A DNA stretch of 64,000 nt from Planctomycetaceae bacterium (GTDB taxonomy: Bacteria; Planctomycetota; Planctomycetia; Planctomycetales; Planctomycetaceae). The translations under genes were made by a program, and so were the position numbers. The stretch lies in assembly GCA_017795105.1 (NCBI GenBank), contig CP051247.1, positions 4,682,001 through 4,746,000 on the forward strand. Reading direction: 5' to 3'. Under the pieces are notes generated by a model. It had not been told where the DNA came from. It made no database searches and saw only the letters and a list, made by a program, of their open reading frames with translations. Shown here in pieces: positions 1 through 8,379 of this stretch. Numbering within the stretch: the first letter of the stretch is position 1; every line of letters begins with the position of its first letter.

Positions 1-2
1 AG

Positions 3-149
3 CAGCTGCAAAACGTGAATGTGACGCAGGGATCTCATCGCCTGCTGTTGCGTGTCGATACGGAGAAGTACGAACCTTCGGCGATCAAGACCGTGATCCG
101 CAAAGGGAAAAGTCCCGCAGCCGAGTACAGCATCAAGGTTGGTTTGTAG
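3..149 (+). CDS. C-terminal end of a protein of unknown function (partial)
   Basis: An open frame enters from the left edge and stops at TAG 147-149, giving about 48 residues ending in SIKVGL. The piece is rich in beta-prone residues with lysine and arginine near the end, which would fit the last strands of an extracellular beta domain, but that is only an impression. A good rho-independent terminator follows at 184-219, so transcription probably ends here. No family can be recognised from so short a fragment. Confidence 0.55.
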   Translation, partial: QLQNVNVTQGSHRLLLRVDTEKYEPSAIKTVIRKGKSPAAEYSIKVGL

Positions 150-183
150 GACGCTTCTGCTCTCTGCAATGAACCGGAAATCG

Positions 184-219
184 CCGCGGGATCGAGTGCT
201 CACTTGTCCCGCGGTTTTT
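184..219 (+). terminator. Rho-independent terminator
   Basis: An 8-bp GC-rich stem (184-191 pairs with 207-214, CCGCGGGA with TCCCGCGG) is followed directly by five T residues. It lies 35 nt after the stop of the partial gene and separates it from the YTV-protein gene. Confidence 0.8.
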
Positions 220-370
220 CGTGCGCCGATGAGGGAAATGTTAACCTTGGCGCTCTGGTCGGTTTACGCTGGTATTGACGGTGAGTCTTGCTATTCTGAC
301 TGTACAACCTGCGCAGTTTATCAGGTATTGCGCGAACCCCTGAATTAACAGTCTGTAGAGCGAGGTCACA

Positions 371-1537
371 ATGAGATTCAGAACTGCTGTCATGACAGGC
401 GTGGTTGCCTGCATGCTTCTGGCAACCACGTCGGCGGATGCTGGCAGGCGGCGAGCCTGTCGGCTGTGGAATTATGGATGCGGCGACTACGGTTGCTTCG
501 ACGAAGCAGCCTGCAGTCCTTGTGGACCTCCTCTCGAATCGTGCTGTGAACCTGCTTATCAGGAAGTGGAATGCACGGTGATGGTCCCTCAGACCGTCTA
601 TGAAACACGTCGAGTTGTCTCGACGCAGTACAAGCCGGAAGTTCGTCAGCGGACGGTGACTGTTTACCGTCAGGTTCCGCGCGTCGAGACCCTCCAGGTT
701 CAGTACACCGTTTGCGATCGCGTGCAGCGGGAACGAACCGTTCCCTATGTGACTTGCCGACCGGTTTATGAAGAGAAGCAGGTGCCGTACACGTACTGCG
801 AGCCAGTCTACGAGCAGCGAACGGCGACGCGGACCGTCTATCGACCGGTTTATGAAGACGTTCAGCGGGAATACACCGTAATGGTGCCGCACACGGAATG
901 GCACACCGGTGTCCGCAAAGTTTGCCAGATGCAGCAGACAACCCAAGTGCGTTCGATCTGTGTTGATCAGGGGCACTGGGAAGAGCAGTGTGTCTCCGCT
1001 CCCTGTGGACCAGCCTGTGGTCCCGGTGGGGATTGCTGCCACATGACCTGCCGTCCGATGACGTGCCGCGTGTGGCGACCGAATCTGGTCGAAAAGCAAA
1101 TTCCTTACACCGTGTGCCGCCCGGTCTACGTCGATCAGGAATACCGTTACTGCACGACCAGCTACAAACCGGAAACCCGGACCTGCACGCAACGTGTCTG
1201 TCGTCATGTGCCCGAAGAAGTGGAGTACAACTACAGGGTCTGCCGGATGGTCCAGCGTCAGGCGGAACGGACCGTGCGTGTCTGCCGCTATGTGCAGCAA
1301 ACCCATCAGCGTGTGGTTCACTACACCGAACTGGTTCCCCGTACGGAAACCCGCGAAGAACAGTACACCGTTTACGACTGTGTGCCGGAAGAGCGGACCG
1401 TGGACTACACCGTTTGCGTACCGGTTCCCGTCGAACGCGAAGTCAGAGTCGCTGTTTGCAAGATGGTTCCGCAGACCGTGGTTCGCCGCGTGCCGGTTCC
1501 CTGCAATACGTGCAACACAGGCAATACCTGCTACTAA
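371..1537 (+). CDS. Cysteine-rich YTV-repeat cell-wall-type protein
   Basis: The 388-residue product starts with an Arg-containing n-region and a hydrophobic stretch (about residues 4-20) ending at a plausible signal-peptidase site near ADA-G. The rest is low-complexity: short repeated blocks of the type YTVC-RPVY, EERTVDYTV and VPQTV, and 33 cysteines in all. Cysteine-rich YTV proteins of this type are known from planctomycetes such as Rhodopirellula, where they were described as cell-wall proteins. I infer an exported, disulfide-crosslinked structural protein with no catalytic site. A GAGG ribosome-binding site lies at 362-365, six nt before ATG. The gene is monocistronic, with hairpins on both sides. 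The long antisense frames over it are shadows of the repeats. Confidence 0.85.
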   Translation: MRFRTAVMTGVVACMLLATTSADAGRRRACRLWNYGCGDYGCFDEAACSPCGPPLESCCEPAYQEVECTVMVPQTVYETRRVVSTQYKPEVRQRTVTVYRQVPRVETLQVQYTVCDRVQRERTVPYVTCRPVYEEKQVPYTYCEPVYEQRTATRTVYRPVYEDVQREYTVMVPHTEWHTGVRKVCQMQQTTQVRSICVDQGHWEEQCVSAPCGPACGPGGDCCHMTCRPMTCRVWRPNLVEKQIPYTVCRPVYVDQEYRYCTTSYKPETRTCTQRVCRHVPEEVEYNYRVCRMVQRQAERTVRVCRYVQQTHQRVVHYTELVPRTETREEQYTVYDCVPEERTVDYTVCVPVPVEREVRVAVCKMVPQTVVRRVPVPCNTCNTGNTCY

Positions 1538-1588
1538 TCGAGAGAGCCCTTCGCTGAATCGCGAAGTCTACTCCCGCGACTGAATTGC

Positions 1589-1620
1589 AACAGGCCGCTC
1601 CGGAAACGGGGCGGCCTGTT
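1589..1620 (+). terminator. Strong stem-loop after the YTV gene
   Basis: A 14-bp stem with one G-U pair (1589-1602 with 1607-1620) closes a GAAA tetraloop. The T-run is only two bases, so it may act as a terminator or as a 3' mRNA stabiliser. It lies between the converging YTV gene and HAD phosphatase gene and could serve both. Confidence 0.6.
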
Positions 1621-1661
1621 CGCGTCACGGCGTTGGGAACTGGAACCGGATCGGCATTTCA

Positions 1662-2480
1662 CTACTCAGCGGGTGGAAAGACGCCGTAGGCGTGACAGCC
1701 TTCCAGCACGCCGCTGGTGGCTCGCGCATTTGCGTGATAGGCGTGATTCTCCAGTCCCCGCCTTTGATGTTCCTCCCGCACCTGCTGCACGATTCTGGCG
1801 TCGGTGTTGTTGACAAGGATGGCGCGAAACCCGCTGATGAAAGCGGCGTAATCGTTGCCTGAATCGCCAGCAAACACGACCTTCGAAAGATCGATGCCGA
1901 ACTGATCGGCCCACCACTGCAGGGCATGGGCTTTGGAGACATCTTTCGGCAAGAGATCGATCAGTCCGTCGCCGTTGAACGGGTCGATGCTTGCGATCAT
2001 TGTCCAGGGGATGGCATCGGACTGCAGACGTTCGCTGATCACCTGTTCGGCTGCGGCCATTACGTTTTGATCGACGTAATAGCTGAGTTTAAAGGGCCCC
2101 TGTTTGACCTCTTCCTGCAACACGAGCCCCGTAACCGACTGGAACTCCGACTGCAGTCGATCGCGCGGGTAGTCCCGAACGATCGTGTCCTGATAGTCCA
2201 TATAGGCGGGAAGCGGCTTGAACTCGTCGTTGTCATGGCGTTCGCAAATCGTCGTGCCGACATCACAGACGATCCACTCGGGGTGAGGGAGCTCGTGTTC
2301 CCGCTTCTTCTCGAGGACCGACTCCAGATGCCGCCCGGTGACATAAACCAGGGGCACACGATGCTCCTGCAGTCTTCGGCGCAACATTTGCAGATCACGG
2401 ACGTTGTCCTGATCGTTCTCCAGAGGGATCAGGGTGCCATCGAGATCCGTCGCCAGAATGGCGGGAAGTTCCTCGTACAT
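1662..2480 (-). CDS. HAD-superfamily sucrose-phosphate-phosphatase-like hydrolase
   Basis: The product is 272 residues from the ATG at 2480. Upstream in-frame codons exist but look non-coding. HAD motif I, DLDGT, gives nucleophile and acid/base Asp12 and Asp14, and a late motif, GDSGND, gives the magnesium ligands. The cap region fits the Cof/SPP-like (IIB) HAD class. The gene is divergent from sucrose-phosphate synthase, with 238 nt between starts. By context it most likely removes phosphate from sucrose 6-phosphate; glucosylglycerate or mannosylglycerate phosphatase are alternatives in the same class. The adjacent synthase carries a second HAD domain of the same type. Confidence 0.8.
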   Translation of the reverse strand: MYEELPAILATDLDGTLIPLENDQDNVRDLQMLRRRLQEHRVPLVYVTGRHLESVLEKKREHELPHPEWIVCDVGTTICERHDNDEFKPLPAYMDYQDTIVRDYPRDRLQSEFQSVTGLVLQEEVKQGPFKLSYYVDQNVMAAAEQVISERLQSDAIPWTMIASIDPFNGDGLIDLLPKDVSKAHALQWWADQFGIDLSKVVFAGDSGNDYAAFISGFRAILVNNTDARIVQQVREEHQRRGLENHAYHANARATSGVLEGCHAYGVFPPAE

Positions 2481-2718
2481 CGGATTCCTGTTCTCAAGCT
2501 GTATTTGCAGGTGTCTTGAAGTTTCAAGGCGTCCACTCGATGATAGCAGTTGCAGCCTACTGCCGCGACAGCCCAATGCAGGCTGCGGTTCCCGGTCCAA
2601 CTGCAATCATGAATGGACCTGCTGTCGCGGAGAATGAACAGTCGACCCGATCGATGAACGACCAGCGGCCTCGCCGAGTGATGGCTGCCACAACATCGAC
2701 GCAACACAACAGGGTGCC

Positions 2719-4881
2719 ATGACACAAGCCAGAATTTCTCACAATGCAAAGGTCACTCTAATTAGTCTGCACGGTTTAATCCGTGCCAATGATCCGGAAC
2801 TGGGAAGAGACGCCGACACGGGCGGTCAGATCAAGTATGTGCTCGAACTGGCCCGTGAACTCGGTAAGCAGGAGAACGTCGCGGAAGTCGAACTGCTTAC
2901 GCGACAGGTCTTCGACAACCGCGTCAGTTCCGATTACTCTCAGGTCGAAGAGCGGATTAGTGAGAACGTCAAGATCGTTCGGCTTCCGTTCGGCCCCAAA
3001 CGCTATCTCCGCAAAGAAGCCCTCTGGCCGTTTATCGAAGTCTTCATCGATCAGGCGCTCAGCCATTTTCGCCGCAACGGGCTGCCGGACATCATTCACG
3101 GCCACTACGCCGATGCCGGCTATGCTGGAGCCTATCTCTCCCGGCTGTTGCACATTCCGTTCGTCTTTACCGGGCACTCACTCGGGCGGGTCAAACGGGA
3201 ACGTCTCCTCGCCGGCAAGGCGAACCCCGAGTCGATTGAGAAGACGTACAACCTCACCTCGCGGATCGAAGCTGAAGAGTTTGCCCTCGAAACCGCGGCG
3301 ATGGTCGTCACCAGTACCAACCAGGAAGTCGAACAGCAGTATTCGGTTTACGATCACTACATGCGGGAACGCATGGAGGTGATTCCTCCGGGAGTTGACC
3401 TCGATAAATTCATGCCGGATGGACCTTCCGGTTCCGATCGCCCGATCGTCGAAAGCGTGAACCGCTTCTATCGAGAGCCGGACAAACCGATCATCCTGAC
3501 GATGGCCCGTCCCGACGAGCGGAAGAATCTCGACATGCTCGTGCGGGTTTATGGCGAGAGCCCGGAGTTGCAGAAGCTCGCCAACCTGTGTCTGGTGATG
3601 GGATCCCGGGACGATCTGCGGGAGTTGCCGAAGAGCCAGCGCAAGGTCATCTCCAATATCATTAACTTGATCGACGTGTACGATCTTTATGGCAAAGTCG
3701 CCTATCCGAAAAGTCATGCTCCATCGGATGTGCCGGACCTGTACCGGTACGCCCGCGAAACCGGCGGCGTCTTCATCAATCCCGCTCTCACCGAACCGTT
3801 TGGCCTGACGCTGCTGGAAGCTGCGGCTACCGGGCTGCCGGTGCTGGCGACCAATGACGGCGGTCCCCGCGATATCATCGCCAATTGCCACAACGGCGTC
3901 CTGATCGATCCGCTCGATCAGAAGGCGATTGAACATGCCCTGCTACGGGCATTGACCGAGCCCGATCAGTGGAAAGAATGGTCCGAGCATGGCGTCTCTG
4001 GAGCACGTGAGCATTACTCATGGGGGACACATGCCCGGCGGTATTTGCGCGATCTGAGCGATATCCTTCAGACGTCTCCTCCACCCGCGTTGACTGTGAA
4101 TGCGCCGCGTCGGCAGATTCCGAACTTTGATCGGTTGATCATTACGGATCTCGACAATACCCTGACCGGCGATCAGGACGCCCTGAAGGATTTCGTGGAG
4201 CTCATTAAAGAAAACGAGCACGTCGGGTTCGGCATCGCGACCGGCCGGCCGTTGCACAGCGTGCTTAATATGGTTCGCGAGCTCGAACTGCCGATGCCGG
4301 ACCTCCTCGATACCGCGGTTGGCACCGAGCTGTATTACGGAAAAGGGCTCGTGCCGGATAAAAGCTGGCGAAACCAGATCGGCTATCAGTGGAACCGCAA
4401 AGCGGTTCGAGAGCTGCTCGACGAACAGCCGGGATTCTATCTGCAGTCGGACGACAATCAGACAGAGTTCAAGGTCAGTTACGAAATCGATGCCGAGGTC
4501 GCGCCCAGCCTCACGGAGATCAAACGGTTACTCCGGCAGGCGGGCATCAAGGCGAATGTCGTCATGTCTCTGGGAATGTATCTGGATGTCATTCCCGTTC
4601 GCGGCGGCAGTGAGTACAGCATGCGGCATCTGCTGTATCGATGGGGGTTCGCTCCGGAAAAGGTCCTCGTCGGTGGCGATTGCGGCAACGACGAGGGAAT
4701 GTTGAAGGGACGGACGCTCGGCGTGGTGGTGGGCAATCACAGTCCCGAGCTGAACAAGCTCAAGAAGTGGCCGCGAATCTATTTCGCCGAAGCCAATCAC
4801 GCCCGCGGTATTATTGAAGGAATCCAGTACTACCAGTTCCTGGACAACATTGTCATTCCGAACGACAGCATTGATGAGTAA
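2719..4881 (+). CDS. Sucrose-phosphate synthase with C-terminal HAD phosphatase domain
   Basis: The 720-residue protein has two modules. Residues about 10-450 form a GT4 glycosyltransferase with a TGGQIKY loop near residues 34-40 and the E-X7-E donor site in TEPFGLTLLEA (Glu359, Glu367). This would transfer glucose from a nucleotide sugar to fructose 6-phosphate. Residues about 470-715 form a HAD domain with DLDNT (Asp477, Asp479) and GGDCGND (Asp654, Asp658). In plant SPS this domain is often catalytically dead, but here the nucleophile and metal ligands are present, so the protein may make sucrose directly. The ATG follows an AGGG box. Amylosucrase starts 12 nt downstream, suggesting co-transcription and a sucrose pathway. 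Confidence 0.93.
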   Translation: MTQARISHNAKVTLISLHGLIRANDPELGRDADTGGQIKYVLELARELGKQENVAEVELLTRQVFDNRVSSDYSQVEERISENVKIVRLPFGPKRYLRKEALWPFIEVFIDQALSHFRRNGLPDIIHGHYADAGYAGAYLSRLLHIPFVFTGHSLGRVKRERLLAGKANPESIEKTYNLTSRIEAEEFALETAAMVVTSTNQEVEQQYSVYDHYMRERMEVIPPGVDLDKFMPDGPSGSDRPIVESVNRFYREPDKPIILTMARPDERKNLDMLVRVYGESPELQKLANLCLVMGSRDDLRELPKSQRKVISNIINLIDVYDLYGKVAYPKSHAPSDVPDLYRYARETGGVFINPALTEPFGLTLLEAAATGLPVLATNDGGPRDIIANCHNGVLIDPLDQKAIEHALLRALTEPDQWKEWSEHGVSGAREHYSWGTHARRYLRDLSDILQTSPPPALTVNAPRRQIPNFDRLIITDLDNTLTGDQDALKDFVELIKENEHVGFGIATGRPLHSVLNMVRELELPMPDLLDTAVGTELYYGKGLVPDKSWRNQIGYQWNRKAVRELLDEQPGFYLQSDDNQTEFKVSYEIDAEVAPSLTEIKRLLRQAGIKANVVMSLGMYLDVIPVRGGSEYSMRHLLYRWGFAPEKVLVGGDCGNDEGMLKGRTLGVVVGNHSPELNKLKKWPRIYFAEANHARGIIEGIQYYQFLDNIVIPNDSIDE

Positions 4882-4893
4882 CCCCGGTATTTG

Positions 4894-6858
4894 ATGAATA
4901 ATCTCCTGGACGTTCCCACAGAAGCGCTGCTCACCCGCCGACGCCTTCAACCCCGTCTCGAAGCCCTCTGGGAGTCGACCGGTGCCGATGAAGTGATCGT
5001 CGAGGAGTTCGAAACCCGGCTGGACGAGGTCTGGCCGCGTCTTTTTCGGCTGCTGCTCGAACTGTACGGTGACCGGTATGATTTCTTCTACCATCTCGAA
5101 CAGATTCTGCAGACAGCGGCCCAGTCCTGGGTCGAGCGGCCGGATGATCTGAAAAAGCTCGATCGACACCGGATCTACGAAGAAGACTGGTTTCGTTCCG
5201 AGAAGATGGTCGGTGGTGCGCTCTACGTGGACTTGTTCAGCGAGAACCTCGGCAAGCTGCGACAGAGTATCTCCTACTTCAAGGATCTCGGACTTTCGTA
5301 TCTGCACCTGATGCCGCTGTTTGCAGTCCGGCCCGGCGACAACGATGGCGGCTATGCGATCAGCAATTACCGCTCGGTCGATCCTCGCCTCGGAACCATC
5401 GATGACCTGCGGGATCTGGGCCGCGATCTTCGTGAGAGCGGAATCTCGCTGGTGCTCGACTTCGTGTTCAACCACACGTCGGATGATCACGAATGGGCTC
5501 AGAAGGCGCAGGGAGGGGACCCGGAGTTCCAGCAGTACTATTACATCTATCCGGACCGCACGATGCCGGATCAATACGAACGGACTCTCCGCGAGATTTT
5601 TCCGACCGTTCGCCGAGGGAACTTTACCTGGCACGACGGAATGCAGCAGTGGGTCTGGACCACGTTCAACAGTTACCAGTGGGACCTGCGATATACGAAT
5701 CCGGCTGTGTTCCGGGCCATGCTCGGTGAGATGCTGTTTCTGGCCAACACGGGGGTCGACATCCTCCGGCTCGATGCGGTGGCCTTCATCTGGAAAAAGA
5801 TGGGCACGAGTTGCGAAAACCTGCCCGAAGCGCACACCGTCATTCAGGCCTATAACGCGCTGGCTCGCCTGGCAGCACCGGGACTGCTGTTTAAGTCCGA
5901 AGCAATCGTGCACCCGGATGATGTCGTGCGTTACATCAGTCCGGAAGAGTGTCAGATCTCCTACAACCCCACGCTGATGGCGCTGCTGTGGGAATCGCTG
6001 GCGACGCGGGAAACCAAACTGATTCGTCAGTCGCTCAGCCATCGACATCAGTTACCGAAGCACACAATCTGGGTCAACTACCTGCGGTGTCACGACGACA
6101 TCGGCTGGACGTTCGACGATAACGACGCCGCCCAGGTCGGCATCAATGGTTTCGACCATCGCCAGTTTCTCAACCAGTTCTACACGGGGCAATTCCCGGG
6201 TTCGTTCGCGCACGGCGTTCCGTTTCAGCACAACATCGATACCGGTGATATGCGAATCTCCGGAACGATGGCGTCGCTGGCAGGGTTGGAACAGGCGATG
6301 CAACTCGACGACGATCGGCTGAAAGATCTGGCGATTCGCCGCATCATTCTGCTGCACGGAATCACGCTTTCCATCGGCGGCATTCCGTTGCTCTACCTGG
6401 GGGAAGAGTGGGGGATTCTGAATGATTACGACTTCGTTCGCGATCCGGCCAAAGCCAACGACACCCGCTGGATCCATCGTCCGAAGATGCGTTGGGAATA
6501 TCTCGAAGAGCACCACGAGCACGTCACCCCGGAAGACCGGGCAATTCGCCGCCGGTTGTTCAATTCCATTCAGCGAATGATCAAGATCCGTAAAGAGGTT
6601 CCCGCAGTTTCAGGTCTGAATATGGAACTGGTCCCGCTCTATAACCAGCACGTACTCGGCTACTCGCGTATTAATGATAGCGATCGCCTGATCGTCCTCG
6701 CGAACTTCTCCGATTACCCGCAGTCTGTCTCGGGGAACATTGTGCGGACTGCCGGCCTGGGGCGCTTCTTCGAAGACCAGCTTTCGAACACAACCTACCA
6801 GACTTCGCACGACCTCGAACTGCAGCCTTACGAGGTCGTCTGGCTCCGCCGGGTCTAG
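4894..6858 (+). CDS. Amylosucrase (GH13)
   Basis: A 654-residue GH13 enzyme that moves glucose from sucrose to a growing alpha-1,4-glucan and releases fructose. The catalytic set is complete: nucleophile Asp294 in RLDAVAF, acid/base Glu336 in FKSEAIVHP and transition-state stabiliser Asp401 in CHDDIGW. These segments match the amylosucrase pattern rather than alpha-amylase. The N-terminal all-alpha region (1-90) and C-terminal beta domain are present, and the length is normal for the family. A TTG stands just before the ATG, which I prefer. It is co-directional with SPS, so the unit can both make sucrose and turn it into storage glucan. No signal peptide is seen, so it is cytoplasmic. Confidence 0.94.
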   Translation: MNNLLDVPTEALLTRRRLQPRLEALWESTGADEVIVEEFETRLDEVWPRLFRLLLELYGDRYDFFYHLEQILQTAAQSWVERPDDLKKLDRHRIYEEDWFRSEKMVGGALYVDLFSENLGKLRQSISYFKDLGLSYLHLMPLFAVRPGDNDGGYAISNYRSVDPRLGTIDDLRDLGRDLRESGISLVLDFVFNHTSDDHEWAQKAQGGDPEFQQYYYIYPDRTMPDQYERTLREIFPTVRRGNFTWHDGMQQWVWTTFNSYQWDLRYTNPAVFRAMLGEMLFLANTGVDILRLDAVAFIWKKMGTSCENLPEAHTVIQAYNALARLAAPGLLFKSEAIVHPDDVVRYISPEECQISYNPTLMALLWESLATRETKLIRQSLSHRHQLPKHTIWVNYLRCHDDIGWTFDDNDAAQVGINGFDHRQFLNQFYTGQFPGSFAHGVPFQHNIDTGDMRISGTMASLAGLEQAMQLDDDRLKDLAIRRIILLHGITLSIGGIPLLYLGEEWGILNDYDFVRDPAKANDTRWIHRPKMRWEYLEEHHEHVTPEDRAIRRRLFNSIQRMIKIRKEVPAVSGLNMELVPLYNQHVLGYSRINDSDRLIVLANFSDYPQSVSGNIVRTAGLGRFFEDQLSNTTYQTSHDLELQPYEVVWLRRV

Positions 6859-6995
6859 GCGAAAATGTTGAAGGACGGGCTTTCAATCGGCCGGATCAAA
6901 ACCGCCACCCGCTTTCGTCTCAAGTTGAAGCTAGAACCGCGCCAACGGTCGCGATTCGCGTTTGGCCAGAAAGTTGAGGAATTCAGAAACCGGCT

Positions 6996-7025
6996 TTGAC
7001 AAAATGATTTGGGCGTGCGTATAGT
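6996..7025 (+). promoter_or_regulatory. Sigma-70-type promoter of the cold-shock gene
   Basis: A perfect -35 box TTGACA (6996-7001), an 18-nt spacer and TATAGT (7020-7025) precede the cold-shock gene. The predicted start near 7032 leaves a 5' leader of about 75 nt, which contains T- and A-rich runs. A long leader is common for cold-shock genes and often has a temperature-dependent structure, but I have not folded it. Confidence 0.65.
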
Positions 7026-7106
7026 GTGCTCACGAGATTCGTTTCTTTTTTTGGTCCAGGTTGCGGCTCAAACGGATCTCAAGCTTTTTTTGATGATGGG
7101 AAGGTT

Positions 7107-7304
7107 ATGGCTGAAGGCACGATTACACGGCTGACGGACAAGGGGTTCGGCTTCATTGCAACGGACTCCGGGAAGGATATTTTCTTCCACATGTCCAACC
7201 TGGAAGGATGTCGCTACGATGATCTCCAGGAAGGTCAGCAGGTCTCGTTCGAAAAGGGACAGGGACCAAAAGGACCGCGAGCAGAGCACGTTCGGTTGAT
7301 CTGA
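7107..7304 (+). CDS. Cold-shock-domain protein (CspA family)
   Basis: A 65-residue single cold-shock domain that binds single-stranded RNA or DNA. RNP1 (KGFGFIA, about residues 12-18) and RNP2 (DIFFHMS, about 24-30) are intact, and GQQVSFE lies in the usual later strand. The frame stays open upstream to 7026, but that part looks like leader. ATG 7107 has a GGGAAGG ribosome-binding site at 7098-7104 and gives the normal family length. It is flanked by a clear promoter and terminator, so it is a monocistronic gene. It probably acts as an RNA chaperone in growth or cold adaptation. Confidence 0.93.
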   Translation: MAEGTITRLTDKGFGFIATDSGKDIFFHMSNLEGCRYDDLQEGQQVSFEKGQGPKGPRAEHVRLI

Positions 7305-7329
7305 GCTAAATCTGGAAATTGAATAATGG

Positions 7330-7357
7330 GCCGGCAGTGAGCCACTGTCGGCTTTTT
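7330..7357 (+). terminator. Rho-independent terminator of the cold-shock gene
   Basis: A 10-bp stem with one G-U pair (7330-7339 with 7343-7352) and a 3-nt loop is followed by five T residues, 25 nt after the stop codon. Confidence 0.88.
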
Positions 7358-7423
7358 GCATGCGCGGACGGAACTTCAGATGCGTCCTTCAGAGGGTCAA
7401 CCCCCGTGAAGTGAAGCTGTTGC

Positions 7424-8230
7424 TTACGCTGGTGGCTGCCAGTCGCCCCAGTTCGTCAGGTAATGATCGAACGCCGGGCGTTCGTCCCGCAGTGATTCCA
7501 GCGTGGCTTTGGCTTCGGCGACACAACTCTGTTCCTGCTCAAGCGTGATCTCGCCGGTCAGGACGCGGGTTCGCAGAAACACGAAGTAGGTGTCGAGCAC
7601 GTCGCAGGTGCAGTAATCGTTGATCTGACGGACTCCACCGGAGTTGTAAACATCCTGGACCTGCGAGCCATCGATGCCGGTTTTTCCCGGCTTGCCAATG
7701 ATGTTGGCCAGCACGTTCAGCCCGCCGGCCATTCGCGTCGCCCCGAAGTTCGACAGCATGTCCATCAGATCGAGATGGCTCTGAGCGTTGTAGCGGTTTC
7801 GGGGCTGCTCGAACGAACGTCCTGAGACCGTAAACCAGTCCGGCAGCGAGATGCCGTACCGATATGCTGAGAGCTCCATCAACGGCAAGTCATAACCACG
7901 CCCGTTGAACGTCACGAAGGTCGGCCGTCGATAGGCCCGCCAGCCCTGCCAGAACAGGTTTGTAATCACGGACGGGCGGAATTCGGGATCGTCCAGCACA
8001 ACCACGTCGACGAGGCGGAAGTCGGTCTGCACTTTGGCGATGGCGACCGAAATGGGCAGCATGTATGTGTACGGAATGAAGTCGCTTCCCTTTTCGGCCA
8101 TAAGCTCGGCTCGAAAACGGGCGACGGCGTCTTCGCCGCTGAGCTCGAGTTCCGGGTATTTCAGTCGAGCGATCAGGTCGCCGTCTGCCACCGCTTCGAC
8201 GTCGAAGACCAGCCAGCCAATGTCCGCCAT
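7424..8230 (-). CDS. PolB-like 3'-5' exonuclease (DnaQ/RNase H fold)
   Basis: The 268-residue protein has the DEDD exonuclease layout of the predicted PolB-like 3'-5' exonuclease family (DNA_pol_B_exo2). The DxE motif is in FDVEAVADG near the N-terminus, the second motif in FNGRGYDLPLME, and the last motif in DYCTCDVLDTY with the expected Y-X3-D spacing. No polymerase domain is attached. It probably trims DNA or RNA 3' ends in repair, though the substrate is unknown. ATG 8230 is preferred over GTG 8233, and an AGGGAAG box lies seven nt upstream. It is divergent from the MoxR gene. Confidence 0.82.
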   Translation of the reverse strand: MADIGWLVFDVEAVADGDLIARLKYPELELSGEDAVARFRAELMAEKGSDFIPYTYMLPISVAIAKVQTDFRLVDVVVLDDPEFRPSVITNLFWQGWRAYRRPTFVTFNGRGYDLPLMELSAYRYGISLPDWFTVSGRSFEQPRNRYNAQSHLDLMDMLSNFGATRMAGGLNVLANIIGKPGKTGIDGSQVQDVYNSGGVRQINDYCTCDVLDTYFVFLRTRVLTGEITLEQEQSCVAEAKATLESLRDERPAFDHYLTNWGDWQPPA

Positions 8231-8379
8231 CACGTCGCTTCCCTGCAGGAATTGAAAAAGGGGTTCCGCGCTGGATACTATATAACGCGACGAGGTTGGT
8301 TTCTATGAGGACATCTGCTCCGTCGCGAACGCGGTCATCGTCTGCCGCCTGCTTACTTCTTCTGATGCTGGACCATGTT

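Noticed and set aside
271..310. Promoter of the YTV gene with TTGACG at 275-280
   Set aside because: No -10 box at a fitting distance; the nearest candidates are at 11 or 22 nt spacing.
200..1321. 373-residue antisense frame over the YTV gene
   Set aside because: It is a product of the repeated codon pattern in the YTV blocks, and its sequence is low-complexity without domain features.
4528..6048. 506-residue antisense open frame over SPS and amylosucrase
   Set aside because: Both sense genes have complete active sites; this frame is a high-GC shadow.
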